From NCBI GenBank assembly GCA_917880885.1, contig OU862927.1, forward strand, positions 38,033,571 through 38,097,570: a DNA stretch of 64,000 bases, read 5' to 3'. This DNA is from Limnephilus marmoratus. Lineage: Eukaryota; Arthropoda; Insecta; Trichoptera; Limnephilidae. The translations under genes were made by a program, and so were the position numbers. Shown here piece by piece: positions 53,131 to 63,825 of the stretch (position 1 is its first letter; the number at the start of each line of letters is the position of its first letter). The notes beneath the pieces were generated by a model, which ran no database searches, had not been told where the DNA came from, and saw only the letters and a program-made list of their open reading frames with translations.

Positions 53131-55280
53131 AATGTTTGGCCCCAAACATGAAATCCATGGTTCCGATGTAAAAAAAAAATAAACAAATAAAAAAATAAAG
53201 GTACACTAACTAACTAACTAACTAGAAGATAGGTCCATCAGGTATCCAGAAATTTTACAACAAGTAACCATTAGCAATCATAAACAATAAATCATATAAA
53301 TCTAGATAGATTGAAAGAACAATGATAATAGGATGGTACGAGAATAAGGAGTCTACAACACCTTCAGCAACGATGGAGCTGGGTGCTGGCATTACTGGCT
53401 GAAGTCCAGACCTGTTATTCTCATGACATCCTAACATCGGGAACATCTTAAAAATAAAGAACACAATCAATGAAAAGAAAAAAAAATTATGCACAAAGCA
53501 TCACTTTTCCTTCAGCAGGAAATTTTGCCATTAAAAAGGAGGCTTCACTTTAGGGTGGTCAACCATCCCTCACTTCACTGAATTTAGGCTATTTATTAAT
53601 AGCGAAAAGGTAACTATTCTATCTACCTAGGTCCAACAGGTCTAATAGGTTAACATAGAATTTTATTCAACAAAATACAGAACAGACATTAAACCTAGAA
53701 TGAGGAATATCTTTCAGAGATATTTAACTTAGTTTAATTAAGTTTAAAAAAAAGATTTATAACAATGTAGAACCATAAGTATATGAGTAGTACTTGTGTA
53801 TTAATGAATTAGTTAGACCAAGATTGCAAAACTTGTCTACTAAAAGTGGTTAGATTAGGGTTTACATTTTTTAGAAATACCTATCCGTACAGGTGGTTAC
53901 AATAGGGTTTACATAATAAGAAATACCTATGTTTCAAAATTAAAAAATTAGATCAGGTTTTACAATACCAAAGATATACCTGTCTACAAGTGGTAACAAT
54001 GAGTATCAGTAGGAACACAAAGACAAGCGAAACAGAATCTAGAATGTTTAGCTGAATGCATAGGGATTACAATTTAACAAAAAAAACCTAGCTAATAGTA
54101 GTGAACCACTATGAAAAAATATATAGAGTACAAGCCATTTTAATAACTAAAACAGTGTACATAGTTTGCACAAGAAAAAGACTGAGATCACACCGTAGAC
54201 GGAGATCCTTCAAAATATTACTTCAAAAGTAAGCAAAAGGCAAAATTTCTTGAACAGACAATATGTATTGGTGATCGAATATATTGTGATAATCGACACT
54301 ATCTAAATTGGTGATCAATCAAAACATTTGAATGACACTAGGTACAAAATTGTGTAGAGAAACACTGGTGTTTCAGCAGTGAGACTAATATAAATATTTT
54401 ACTTATGACTATAAGCTATACAAAAATACGCTCTCCTGTGCTAGAGGTAGAGTATTATATATTCCATGCTGGAATTACTTAATAGGAAAGTACGCCGAAG
54501 CAGTACTACCTTTGTTAGAAAGACATAATAATGTTGTTAATAAACTATGACTTAATATTATTCACTTTAAGGAAAGCTAAACCAAACTTAATTGTAACAA
54601 ATACTAGCTAAATATAATCTATTTATTATATAATATAATCTATTTATGAAAATATACACATTTTGTATACCAGAAAGTTGCTCAAATCTCTGCTACACAA
54701 AGAACTACACTTAAGAATATATTTTGTTCTCTAGTTCCTTGGAGGATCTTTGGTTATAAGGCATGTCGGAGGGACGACAAAATGGAAAGAAAGCTCCACT
54801 GAACTAGAGAAAAAATGGATTTAGATTTAAAAGTAGGGAACATTACAAAATATCCGTTAACTGACGGAGTAGAGATGCGATACCAATGTGTGTGCGTGTG
54901 TGCATTGCAGTGATAATACTGACAGAAATAATATAGACAGGGTGTCTACTAAAAAAACGAGAAATACTCATATCCAATCTAATCATATATATCACTTGAA
55001 AAAAAAAATAAGTCATGTGAAGGAGAGAGAAAAAAAAAAAATGACTTAAGGTTTGGGCGCCACTGATCATCAGATCAGATTCTAGTTGAACGAGGGTAAA
55101 TAACCGTTTATCATCAATAAACTAGAATATTGCGTTTACTCCGACCACATGCTTTGGAGGTACCAAACTCCAAGACACATAACCTGAACAAACACATAAA
55201 GAAACAAATGAAATGGAGTGGAAGGTTGGTAGTCTTACACACCACGACATTGGCTTCCTATAATGTACTTAAAGTAATAA
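53131..55280 (-). other. 2.1-kb non-coding stretch between pol and 3' LTR
   Basis: AT-rich, with no open frame longer than about 80 codons on the element strand (54843-55070 and 53255-53494). No envelope-like features (signal peptide plus TM in a long frame). It could be a decayed third ORF or a long 3' UTR. Confidence 0.6.
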
Positions 55281-58200
55281 TTAGTCTAAACGAACGATAT
55301 CCTTGACGTGAAAATTTCCTACTATTTTTCCTTTCATATCTGCCAAAGTATAAATTAAATCAGAGACTTTACCCTTTATGACATTGCGAACAAATCTAGG
55401 TGCCAATTTATGAGAGAAATAATCTGGTCCACTGGATTGAACAAAATTTTTCCTCCAAATGACGTCTCCAACATCATAAATAACCGACTTACGACGCAAG
55501 TTGTAGTGTTGGGCATTCTTTTTAAAAGCTAGTAGTAATGCATTAGAAACTTGCTCATAAATTGGAGCTAACTCTTCCAATTTTTTAGCAAATTCACTTC
55601 TAGATTGTTCTAGGGTAGTGTCTGCGACACCAGAAGAAAGATTTATTTCATGAAATTTTCCGTCAATGATTTGTTCTCTTCCGTGCATGAGGAAAAAAGG
55701 CGTGAAACCTGTTGCGAAATTAACCGTATTATTCAAGGCTGACTGAATCTGAGGCAGAAATCTGGACCAATTACGATGGTCAGACTCGGTCAAGATAGAC
55801 AAGGCAGTCCCGATAGTTTGGTTATACCGCTCAACTACATTGTTTTGCGGGGTGTAATAAGCGTTATAAAAAGGCATGGGAACATTATAATCTGATAACA
55901 ATTGTTTAAATTCTTTTGAGACAAATTGTTTCCCGTTATCACATATAAAAGTTTGCGGAACACCGTGTACCAAGAAAATATATTGTTCTACATTTTTAAC
56001 AATGCTTTTAGCAGTAGCATTTCTGAGCGGAAAAATCCAAGTATATTTCGAAAAAACGTCAACAACCGATAAAATGTACATAAATCCCGCGTAACTACGT
56101 GGAAGAGGACCAACAAGGTCGATAGACAACATTTGCATCGGTCTGTTGACTAATTTTGGATTCGTAGAAATGCCAGCCGGCGCAGATGTATTTATTTTAT
56201 GTGCCTTGCACGTTTTACATTTATTAACAAACTTTTTGACATCATTATACATACCCGGCCAAAAATAACGGAGTTGAACTTTCTTATACGTTCTGAATAC
56301 ACCTGGGTGGCAAGAGCTAATAGACTCGTGTTCTTTACTTAAAATAGCGTTACGGTCCTTAAAAGGAACTACCAGCTTCCAAGCTGTATCCTCCTGTAGA
56401 GCGAAACGGGACTTAGAGTGACGAAATAAACAATTATCCTTAATTTGAAAATTATTAAAACGTTGAGGATTATTTTTACAATTAGTAAATAAGTTATTGT
56501 ACCAATTATCCGTGCTAGTAGGAAGGTTGTCAATGGCTCCAATAGTTAAATCGTCTTTACGCGAAAGAGCGTCGGGTACAGTGTTAAATTTACCCTTCCT
56601 GTGGACTACGTCAAAAGAAAATTGAGAAAGGCGGGTAGACCAACGTGCAAGTCTGCCTGTCGGATTTGATAAAGACACTAGCCATTGCAAACTGGAGTGG
56701 TCAGTTACTACTGTGAAGTGAACTCCCTCTATGTAGGGCCTGAAGTGATTCACCGAATCTAACACCGCTAAGAGTTCGCGCTCCGTCACGCCGTAGTTTC
56801 GCTCGTGAATGTTCAGACACCTAGAAAAAAAAGAAACCGGGTGTTCTTCTCCTTCAAAGACCTGTGTGAGCACGCCGCCTATCCCAACGTTGCTCGCGTC
56901 ACAGTGTATGGTAAATGGAAGTGAAAAATCAGGACAATTGATAACCGGCGCGGAAGTTAATGCCTTTTTTAATTTTTTAAAAGAGTCTTCAGCCTCTGAA
57001 GACCAAGAAAAATTACTCACCCCCTTTCTTGAGCCAGTGAGTCTTGTTAAAGGGGCCGCTATTGTGGAAAAATTCTTGATGAAACGTCTATAATATCCAC
57101 AAAGTCCAATAAATGCTTTTAACTGTTTAGAATTCTTAGGAGTGGGGTAAGTTCGAATAGACTCTAGCTTGACTGGATCTGTGCGAAGACCCTTTGCATC
57201 AACAATATAACCCAGATACTTCAACTCGTCCTTACAAAACTCACATTTTTTGAGATTAATTGTTAAACCTGCTTCTTTAATACGTGTGAAAACTTTATTT
57301 AACAATTCTAAATGTGACTCAAAATCTTCTGAAATAATAATTAAATCATCCAGGTAGCAGAAAACGTTTTCATCGAACTCTGGACCAAAAAGAGCATCAA
57401 CAAGACGCTGTAATTCACTAGGTGCATTTTTCAGACCAAATGGCATCCTAACAAATTCAAAAAGTCCATGACCTGGTACAACAAAAGCCGTTTTAGAACA
57501 AGAGTCCTTATGTAAAGGTATCTGCCAAAAACTTTTCGATAAATCAATAGAGGTTATAAAGCGTGCACCACGTAGCTTGTCTAAAATGCGCGAAATATAC
57601 GGCAAGGGGTACGAATCCCTTGTCGTGACGCTGTTAAGTTTCCTAGAGTCCAAGCAGAACCTTGCAGAACCATCCTTCTTAGGCACGATCAAAACCGGAT
57701 TCGACCAAGCCGAACGCGAACGGCGAACAACACCTAAATCTAACATTTCCTTAAGTTGTGATTCAAGTTGTTGCTGACGAGTTTGAGACAAAGGGTAATA
57801 CCGTTGCTTAATGGGATCTCCTGTTGTATTAATTTTATGCTGCACTAAATGAGTACGACCCAGTCCACATTTTTCAAACGAAATTGACTTAAATTTATCA
57901 ATTACATTATTTAGCCTATGATTGTCTTGAGGGGACAGTAGGGAAGCTGATGTGATCTTGCGAATTTCACTTAAAGTATTCTCAACATCACGTCCACTGT
58001 TGGCCTTTGAAAACAATTGAGGAGCGATGTCAAATTGTTTCCAAAAGTCGACTCCCAAAACAATCACGGGAGAAAGAGACGGAATTACAAAAAAAATTAT
58101 ATATTTCTTAATACTATTAAAAGTAACTAGTACCCGCATAGTACCAATTACATCTTGATGTTTACCATCCGCGGTGGTAACGTAAGAATCAAGCTTATCT

Positions 58201-58364
58201 AACTTAAAACCTAAACTTAAGAAAAACCTATACAGTGAACCACCAAAACAACTCACACTAGCTCCGCTATCCAAAAGAGCTGAAAAAACTAAATTGTTAA
58301 TTGCAATATTAACATGAGGTCTAATATCTTGACCGCTGGTCATCATCGGCATGAATGCGTCCAT
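55281..58364 (-). CDS. pol: LTR retrotransposon Pol: protease, RT, RNase H, integrase
   Basis: 1027 residues from the first ATG, though the open frame reaches upstream to the frameshift site at 58454. The aspartic protease has LDSGAS (Asp 32). The RT runs about 190-390 with SIDLSKSFWQIPL, MPFGLKNAP and catalytic YLDD (337-340). RNase H has CDAS (Asp 489), an RE pair near 529-530 and TDHSSL (Asp 555). The integrase zinc finger has EHE, CHPG and CKTC (His 679 and 686, Cys 716 and 719). Its DDE triad is SIDLVG (Asp 749), CDNG (Asp 809) and VVERYN (Glu 845). All catalytic residues are present. The protein copies the RNA and inserts the DNA. Confidence 0.93.
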   Translation of the reverse strand: MDAFMPMMTSGQDIRPHVNIAINNLVFSALLDSGASVSCFGGSLYRFFLSLGFKLDKLDSYVTTADGKHQDVIGTMRVLVTFNSIKKYIIFFVIPSLSPVIVLGVDFWKQFDIAPQLFSKANSGRDVENTLSEIRKITSASLLSPQDNHRLNNVIDKFKSISFEKCGLGRTHLVQHKINTTGDPIKQRYYPLSQTRQQQLESQLKEMLDLGVVRRSRSAWSNPVLIVPKKDGSARFCLDSRKLNSVTTRDSYPLPYISRILDKLRGARFITSIDLSKSFWQIPLHKDSCSKTAFVVPGHGLFEFVRMPFGLKNAPSELQRLVDALFGPEFDENVFCYLDDLIIISEDFESHLELLNKVFTRIKEAGLTINLKKCEFCKDELKYLGYIVDAKGLRTDPVKLESIRTYPTPKNSKQLKAFIGLCGYYRRFIKNFSTIAAPLTRLTGSRKGVSNFSWSSEAEDSFKKLKKALTSAPVINCPDFSLPFTIHCDASNVGIGGVLTQVFEGEEHPVSFFSRCLNIHERNYGVTERELLAVLDSVNHFRPYIEGVHFTVVTDHSSLQWLVSLSNPTGRLARWSTRLSQFSFDVVHRKGKFNTVPDALSRKDDLTIGAIDNLPTSTDNWYNNLFTNCKNNPQRFNNFQIKDNCLFRHSKSRFALQEDTAWKLVVPFKDRNAILSKEHESISSCHPGVFRTYKKVQLRYFWPGMYNDVKKFVNKCKTCKAHKINTSAPAGISTNPKLVNRPMQMLSIDLVGPLPRSYAGFMYILSVVDVFSKYTWIFPLRNATAKSIVKNVEQYIFLVHGVPQTFICDNGKQFVSKEFKQLLSDYNVPMPFYNAYYTPQNNVVERYNQTIGTALSILTESDHRNWSRFLPQIQSALNNTVNFATGFTPFFLMHGREQIIDGKFHEINLSSGVADTTLEQSRSEFAKKLEELAPIYEQVSNALLLAFKKNAQHYNLRRKSVIYDVGDVIWRKNFVQSSGPDYFSHKLAPRFVRNVIKGKVSDLIYTLADMKGKIVGNFHVKDIVRLD

Positions 58365-58450
58365 GTCATGGTCGATGGGACTGGTACTCGAGTTTGAAAC
58401 TATCGGTGGTCTCCTAGCATCCTCGCTAGCAGAATGTGGGGGACCCCCGT

Positions 58451-59419
58451 CTAGTTTTTTGAATTATGTCGTTCAGGATTAGCTTGTCGCTTGGTATGAT
58501 TCTTCTGAGAATCAAACTTCCATTTTCTACAAAACGGCTTGGAATGACCTTTTATATTACAATAAGCGCAAAGTAATTTATTTCTATAAAATTGTGCAGA
58601 AGGTGAAGAAGAAGAAGAAGAGGAAGAAGGTGCAGCATTATTATTCAACGGAACGGATGACGGTTTATTCTTGTCTTTGACCGAATTTGCTTCATCGTCG
58701 GAAATAGCTAAACTTTTTTCAAATCGCTTACAAACACTAATTAAGGAATTTAAATTTTTATCCTCAAAATAAGCAATAACAAGAGCATATTTCGGCAATA
58801 GGCTATTGCACACTAAATCCACAATTTGTTCTTCCGGAAGTTGAACGTTTAATCTTAAATTAGCTAATTGCACGTCTTCAACATAATCAACTACGCTTTG
58901 ATTATACCTCTGTTTCATAGAGAAGAGAGCTTTTAAAGCTTCGGTTTGGTTAGCGATTGGATCAAAACGAGATAAAATTAGTTTTTTCAGTTCTAGCCAA
59001 GTTAAATTATCTTTATAAATGGTACGATACCATAGCAATGCTCTTCCCTCCAAAAGGTCAGCAAACGAAGTGACAACAAGCGGCAACTCAATATGACGAC
59101 ACCTAGATAACTCCTCCACACGTTGTATAAAGTCACGGATGTCTGAAGATCCGTTAAACTTAACACCCCAGCTATGTACGGAAGGATTTGTAGTTATATT
59201 CTGATAATAATTATTAGTTATGATGGTATTTGTATTAGGACTTTCATCACTGCTTGTTTCTTGTTGAGAAGAAGTACCACTAGATTGTTTAAGGTTCCTG
59301 TTGTAAATTCGCGCTTGCTCTCTCATGGCGGACAAAGTGGGTTCTGGAGTAATATTAACGTCAGAAAGCATCTGAATCATTTCCTCTTTTGAGGCCCCGT
59401 TGATGTTAGACAACGACAT
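58451..59419 (-). CDS. gag: LTR retrotransposon Gag
   Basis: 322 residues, forming the virus-like particle that packages element RNA. The middle has the retrotransposon Gag fold pattern: WGVKFNGSSDIRDFIQRVEE, LLEGRALLWYRTIYK, ILSRFDP and ALFSMKQRYNQSVVDYVEDV. A serine-rich stretch (about 260-280) precedes one CCHC zinc knuckle, CAYCNIKGHSKPFC, and a basic tail. The reading frame ends in TAG at 58453-58451. Pol lies in the -1 frame. Confidence 0.9.
   Translation of the reverse strand: MSLSNINGASKEEMIQMLSDVNITPEPTLSAMREQARIYNRNLKQSSGTSSQQETSSDESPNTNTIITNNYYQNITTNPSVHSWGVKFNGSSDIRDFIQRVEELSRCRHIELPLVVTSFADLLEGRALLWYRTIYKDNLTWLELKKLILSRFDPIANQTEALKALFSMKQRYNQSVVDYVEDVQLANLRLNVQLPEEQIVDLVCNSLLPKYALVIAYFEDKNLNSLISVCKRFEKSLAISDDEANSVKDKNKPSSVPLNNNAAPSSSSSSSSPSAQFYRNKLLCAYCNIKGHSKPFCRKWKFDSQKNHTKRQANPERHNSKN
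58454..58460 (-). promoter_or_regulatory. -1 ribosomal frameshift site A AAA AAC
   Basis: The slippery heptamer in the gag frame is TC(A AAA AAC) TAG, directly before the gag stop. A -1 slip enters the pol frame, which is open from here. A GGGGGTCCCCC sequence lies seven bases downstream and may pair. Signal and geometry are canonical; function is inferred. Confidence 0.75.
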
Positions 59420-60030
59420 TTTGTCAAATGGAATTTATTTATGTAAAAAAAACGAAGAAAAAATTCCAAATGATTCCATATAAAATAGTTAATATTTATG
59501 AAATAAACCGAATAACACTATATTAAGTCCGGAAAATTGTTTATAAAGTTATTACGATAACACAATCGAAGTATAATAATGACATCCGACACATGTCAAC
59601 AAAAATCGCTCTCAGCTGATCTGTAATAACAACTGACATAACCATAGACAAACTTGCCAGCCTACAAAAATGTCCCGAAAATATTATCCGAAAAAAAAAA
59701 GAACGAAGCTGTTCTAGAAGGTATATTTATGTTTACGTTACACAAAATTTGAGAGCGAACGAAGCTCAACCGGAAACCAATACAAATTAAAGCAAAGCAA
59801 AAAAATGACATAATAATATGCACAAAATTTCAAACTACCGCGAAATATTTCATATAATCCATTATAACATTTATAACGCATCTACACACACACACTGGTA
59901 CCATTATAACAGTATGAAGATATTAATGAATAATACATATCCAACCTTGAAAATTCGGAAAAAGAAGCAGAAACTTAAAACATAACAGACCGTTAGAATA
60001 TACGGGCACCAAAAGCAGAATATTCAACTT
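59420..60030 (-). other. LTR retrotransposon leader
   Basis: Untranslated leader between the 5' LTR and gag, no open frame. Likely holds the packaging signal. Confidence 0.6.
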
Positions 60031-60048
60031 AAAACGTTGGGAGCGCCA
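60031..60048 (-). other. Probable primer binding site
   Basis: TGGCGCTCCCAACGTTTT starts five to six bases inside the 5' LTR boundary. It has the TGG start expected for pairing with a tRNA CCA end. The tRNA is not identified. Confidence 0.6.
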
Positions 60049-60053
60049 AATAT

Positions 60054-61098
60054 AAGGTTATCTCTCTCTCTCTCTCAGGTTATGTGGGTCCTAGCGATCC
60101 GTAATGTAGGAAGGTTCTGCTTTTTTTGTTCCAGAATAAAAAAAGAACAAGAATGTTTGGGAATAAACGAAAACAGGTTTCTACTTGTGAGGTTAAATTG
60201 GTTTCAGTAATAAAAGAGTTCATTTCCAAAACAACCAAAGCCCAGTATAATTTTATAAAGAACATAACAATGTTGCCCTTTTGAGGGGCCGGGTTTCACA
60301 TCCCCAAAAACATAACAGATTCTGAAACATAACAGATTCATAACAGATTTGACAGGAATATTATTAAGCAGAAAGAAATATCGTACCTGCGGACCATGGA
60401 TCTTTATCTAATTCTACACTGACACGAACTCTTAATTTACTTGAATATAGCGCGTTGATGAACCGCGGGCCATATTCTCTCGCAATCTCCAGGATGGGAA
60501 CCAGGAAAGACCCCCAGGAAGGCCAGAGAATGAGGACTCCCCGCTAGGGAGTAGTATCCAAGATCAGCACCAGTGCTCCGGTTGAGCCCACCGGATGAAA
60601 CACGATTTCCGTCAGCACACCTCATCAGGAAATGAACGCCGAGTGACCATCCGTCACAAATATGAGCAGCAATAACCGTACCAGGTCATAAGGACTCTCC
60701 CTCGCAAAGCTTTTCAATATGCCAGTCGCGATTATGTAGGTAATTTACAATACCGTTATTTCGCGGATAAATATCGGTCCCAATGGCGGCGACCAATCAC
60801 ATTAGAAACAGCGTTCCGATCACATCAGAAAGAAGCGTTTGCAAAATGTACATCGCCCGGCTCGCGATTAAAATCGTTTAAAACAATTTGTAACGAAGAG
60901 ATTATCCCATTTTTTAAATCCAAAACTATCACTAAAGTGACAAGTCGAATCAACACCGGCTTCCCGTACGGTGCCAATTCAAAAAGTAAAAACCAGAGAG
61001 AAAAAAAAGTGTTGCCAATCCATTCCGTGCTGTTCAAATTATCAGGTTAGTGGTCAGGTAAATAATTATATCACAAATTGATAATTATTTACGTGACA
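60054..61098 (-). repeat. 5' LTR
   Basis: 1045 bp, no difference from the 3' LTR noticed. Begins TGTCACGTAAATAATTATC at 61098. Carries an inverted repeat at its start (GTAAATAATTAT and ATAATTATTTAC). Confidence 0.88.
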
Positions 61099-61627
61099 TT
61101 ATTATAAAAAGAACTGAATTTGCCACATTAACCAATAAAATTATTACCGAAAAGGGGTTTATAAATAGGAGAGTTTGGACTTGAAAGTGTTTTTTAAAGA
61201 CATTATACTTTTTTTTTTTATAGGCTTATTAAAAGACAAATAATAAAACTGGCCGATGTTGTGAGTATTTAATTGAAGCATCTATAATACTTCTAAGCGA
61301 TCCAATTTTCAACCATATGATTTTTTATGATTTTGCATTATTTAGTATGGCTTCATCTTAAGAACGGGTTGTTTCATAGAAATTTAAAAATTAATATGCG
61401 CTGTACTGACCTCAAGAAGCCAATATCCACCAATATAATAGGCTGATAAAAAGAAACCAGTGGGTTTTCTCTAAGAGCTAAAGAGTTCAACAAAGGCGAT
61501 AGAGCTTGGAATAATTTTAATGTTTGCTGTCACAATCTTTGAGTTCAACGTAGGACAAACTTGTCAGCTTTTCACAGTACTAAGATAATGAATTTTTACT
61601 ATTTGAGGTATACTTTTAAATAAAGTA
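61099..61627. other. No recognised feature
   Basis: Flank between the LTR retrotransposon and the Tc1/mariner-type element. Confidence 0.4.
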
Positions 61628-61877
61628 CAAGTTTGGCAAGAAAGTGTAGAAAATAAATGATGGCGCTGCGATCGTTTTCTAGTTTTAAATGGCAACACCA
61701 AGATGGCTCATAAGACAAAGAACGTATGTTTTAAGAAAACACTTCTGGCAAAATGCATATTTCATAGCGTATTTGTATTTTCAAAAAATTTGCACAAAAA
61801 TCTGTAATTTAATAGAAGCAAAATAAAACAAAACAAGTTTTAAGTGGGCTTTTATTCCGATATAAAAACGTAGGTAC

Positions 61878-62082
61878 TTAAAAATTTAAGTCTATTAATT
61901 CAACACCCGACATGTAATTATTGTCTTCGTCCTCGTGTGATTCTTCTTCTTCCGTATCTTCATCTTCATCTAAACGCAGTTCATCGATATCATCATATAT
62001 ATTACTGCCTCATGCATAATATTCTGCATCAATTTTCATCACGTGTTTGCAACAATTTTTCCAATCATCAGCACTTATGCTA
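61878..62082 (-). pseudogene. Transposase C-terminal tail
   Basis: The minus strand reads DDWKNCCKHVMKIDAEYYA, one stop, then DDIDELRLDEDEDTEEEE and ends SGVELIDLNF with TAA at 61880-61878. A W--CC-HV tail followed by acidic residues is usual at the C-terminus of this transposase group. The catalytic DDE domain that should precede it is absent. Confidence 0.55.
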
Positions 62083-62180
62083 TTACATAATGCCCATTTT
62101 CCGTTTTCCCGGTGTTTCAAATTTTCCATCTGCCTTTTCCCCTTCCTTGACAATTCGTCTTACCGTTGATTCAGATTTAC
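62083..62180 (-). pseudogene. Transposase exon 2, ends at the internal deletion
   Basis: The acceptor TCACACACAG|GT completes a Gly codon and reads KSESTVRRIVKEGEKADGKF, then ETPGKRK and a stop at 62085-62083. The HTH recognition helix spans the splice junction. The stop is created where the deletion joins the C-terminal part in another frame. Confidence 0.65.
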
Positions 62181-62489
62181 CTGTGTGTGAAAAATCATTA
62201 AAATTATTATTATATAAGGGAGTTTTAAAAACACACTCTAGATAATATTCACTTGGAAAGAAAGAAAGAGAAAACGAGAAAAAGGTAACTTTTCTACGAG
62301 TTTAATATTATTTTTTTTATTGAGTTATTCCCTTTTTCTTGTGGCCGCATATTATCTGTCAAAATGAAGTGTCAAAATCAGATTTTTTTACCATAACCTC
62401 AAATCAGATTGTAATGGTTATTATCGCTCGAAAATTGGCATAAATCTTGTAATATTAATGAAATTTATTAAACAAACTATACTACGTAC

Positions 62490-62622
62490 CAGTCATTTCA
62501 GCAGTTCGTTTGCAAACATCTTCTAAATTAAAAAGAAGCTTCTTCGCGTGACACTCGGCTAGGCAGCGTTGAAAAACGCAGAATATAACCCCTCTTGTAT
62601 CACTATGTAATAATTTATTCAT
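62490..62622 (-). pseudogene. Transposase N-terminal exon (HTH), spliced
   Basis: ATG at 62622. 44 codons plus one base read MNKLLHSDTRGVIFCVFQRC and end NLEDVCKRTAEMT. The donor ATGACTG|GTACGT joins the acceptor at 62180 in frame. LHS-R--I--V...L--T----T--S--TV-RI is the DNA-binding HTH pattern of DDE transposases common in insects. Confidence 0.65.
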
Positions 62623-62843
62623 TTTAATTAAATTCAGGCAAACAATGAATAAAAATATTATCAAATCAGCGATATTCTACTCAGATTTAAGACAATAAAT
62701 CAACCGTAACACGTTGATACACACAATATGATAACACATAATATGACAGCCATAAGAAACGTCATATAATTCGGTGTTGCCATAGTAATGAACACGTTTA
62801 GTTCCAATTGAATTAATTTCTACACTTTCTTGCCAAACTTATA

Positions 62844-63825
62844 CATGATTTGTGTTATTTTTAATATTTAAGTAGGTATGTCAGCTGTTAAAAAAAAAAA
62901 TATTTTAAATCTAGAAATATCCGAAAAACTCTTCATTAACCTGTCTTGGAAACTAAGAGTCGAGAGGCTAAGGTTATCTTTTAAATCGTTAAGAGGAAAC
63001 TCGATCGCCGAGAAATATGAAAAATAAGTATTTTATTGTCGCTTTATTATATTTACTGTCGCTTTCTATTGATGTCACTGTCGCTCTTACTACCTCGAAT
63101 ACTGAGTGAAAGGGACAACTTTACCTCAGACTGGTAATACCTAAATTAAATCATCAAAATCGAGATTTTGTATGCCCCATTTTTCTCCTCCAAAAGTAGT
63201 AACTATTTCAATTTCTTTTTCACCAATAGAACAACATACTCTATGCTTTGCTTAATCAAAAATATATTGTCTGGTTTGTATACTGAAAGTTTGTTGTTGG
63301 CGTTCAAACCAGGCAATTTAAACGTTTTGTGGAAGGTCTTGACCCTCATAAGAATGAACTTAACGAATAAAACACAAAATGTATCGACATGCTAGTGGTT
63401 GATATCTATATTTTATTAAAAAAATATTTGTGGTGGTGTCAAAATTTAGAGAAAAAATTGAGGAATAAGTTTGTACGGACAACACGCCGCCCGGGTTCCC
63501 TCTTCCCTTTAATGTTAGCCCCGTTGAGACGTGGGTTTTTCTGGATTTCAATTGCCTTCGTAATTCAGCGTTCTCGATGGGTTGTGTGTCTTTCCAGGAC
63601 TAGTGAAGCAAATCGGAATCTTTTTTTAATAATTGATTATGTTTCATTCGAACTATCCTTGTTGTTGTAGATGACATTATTTAGCACGATTGAATGACTC
63701 TGCATACAATACCACCGCAAATATAGTTTGGAGAAACAACTCCAGAGGCTATTCGAGGAGAGGCTAGGTTTTTTGTTAAGTTAATATCTACTTCGGCGAC
63801 CACCATTTACTGATTTTTTTAACAA
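62844..63825. other. No recognised feature
   Basis: AT-rich, no coding signal beyond short open frames. Confidence 0.4.

Larger units (their letters stand above)
52067..61098 (-). mobile_element. Complete Ty3/Gypsy-type LTR retrotransposon, 9032 bp
   Basis: Minus-strand element between two direct LTRs of 1045 bp (5' LTR 60054-61098, 3' LTR 52067-53111). The LTRs look identical at every place I compared, with a constant offset of 7987, which points to recent insertion. TTAT flanks both outer ends. Order: 5' LTR, primer-binding-site region, leader, gag, pol (protease, RT, RNase H, integrase), a 2.1-kb non-coding stretch, polypurine tract, 3' LTR. No envelope gene. Both coding frames are open, so it may still be active. 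It lies about 5 kb upstream of the first Orco coding exon, on the same strand. Confidence 0.92.
61628..62841 (-). mobile_element. Tc1/mariner-type element with split transposase gene, core deleted
   Basis: 1214 bp flanked by TA (61626-61627 and 62842-62843). Inverted termini share AAGTTTGGCAAGAAAGTGTA and four more bases. The transposase is on the minus strand: an N-terminal HTH part in two exons and an acidic C-terminal tail, with the catalytic middle gone. Non-autonomous. Confidence 0.72.

Noticed and set aside
53255..55070. Envelope gene in the LTR retrotransposon.
   Set aside because: Only short frames with low-complexity hydrophobic stretches; no long frame with signal and anchor segments.
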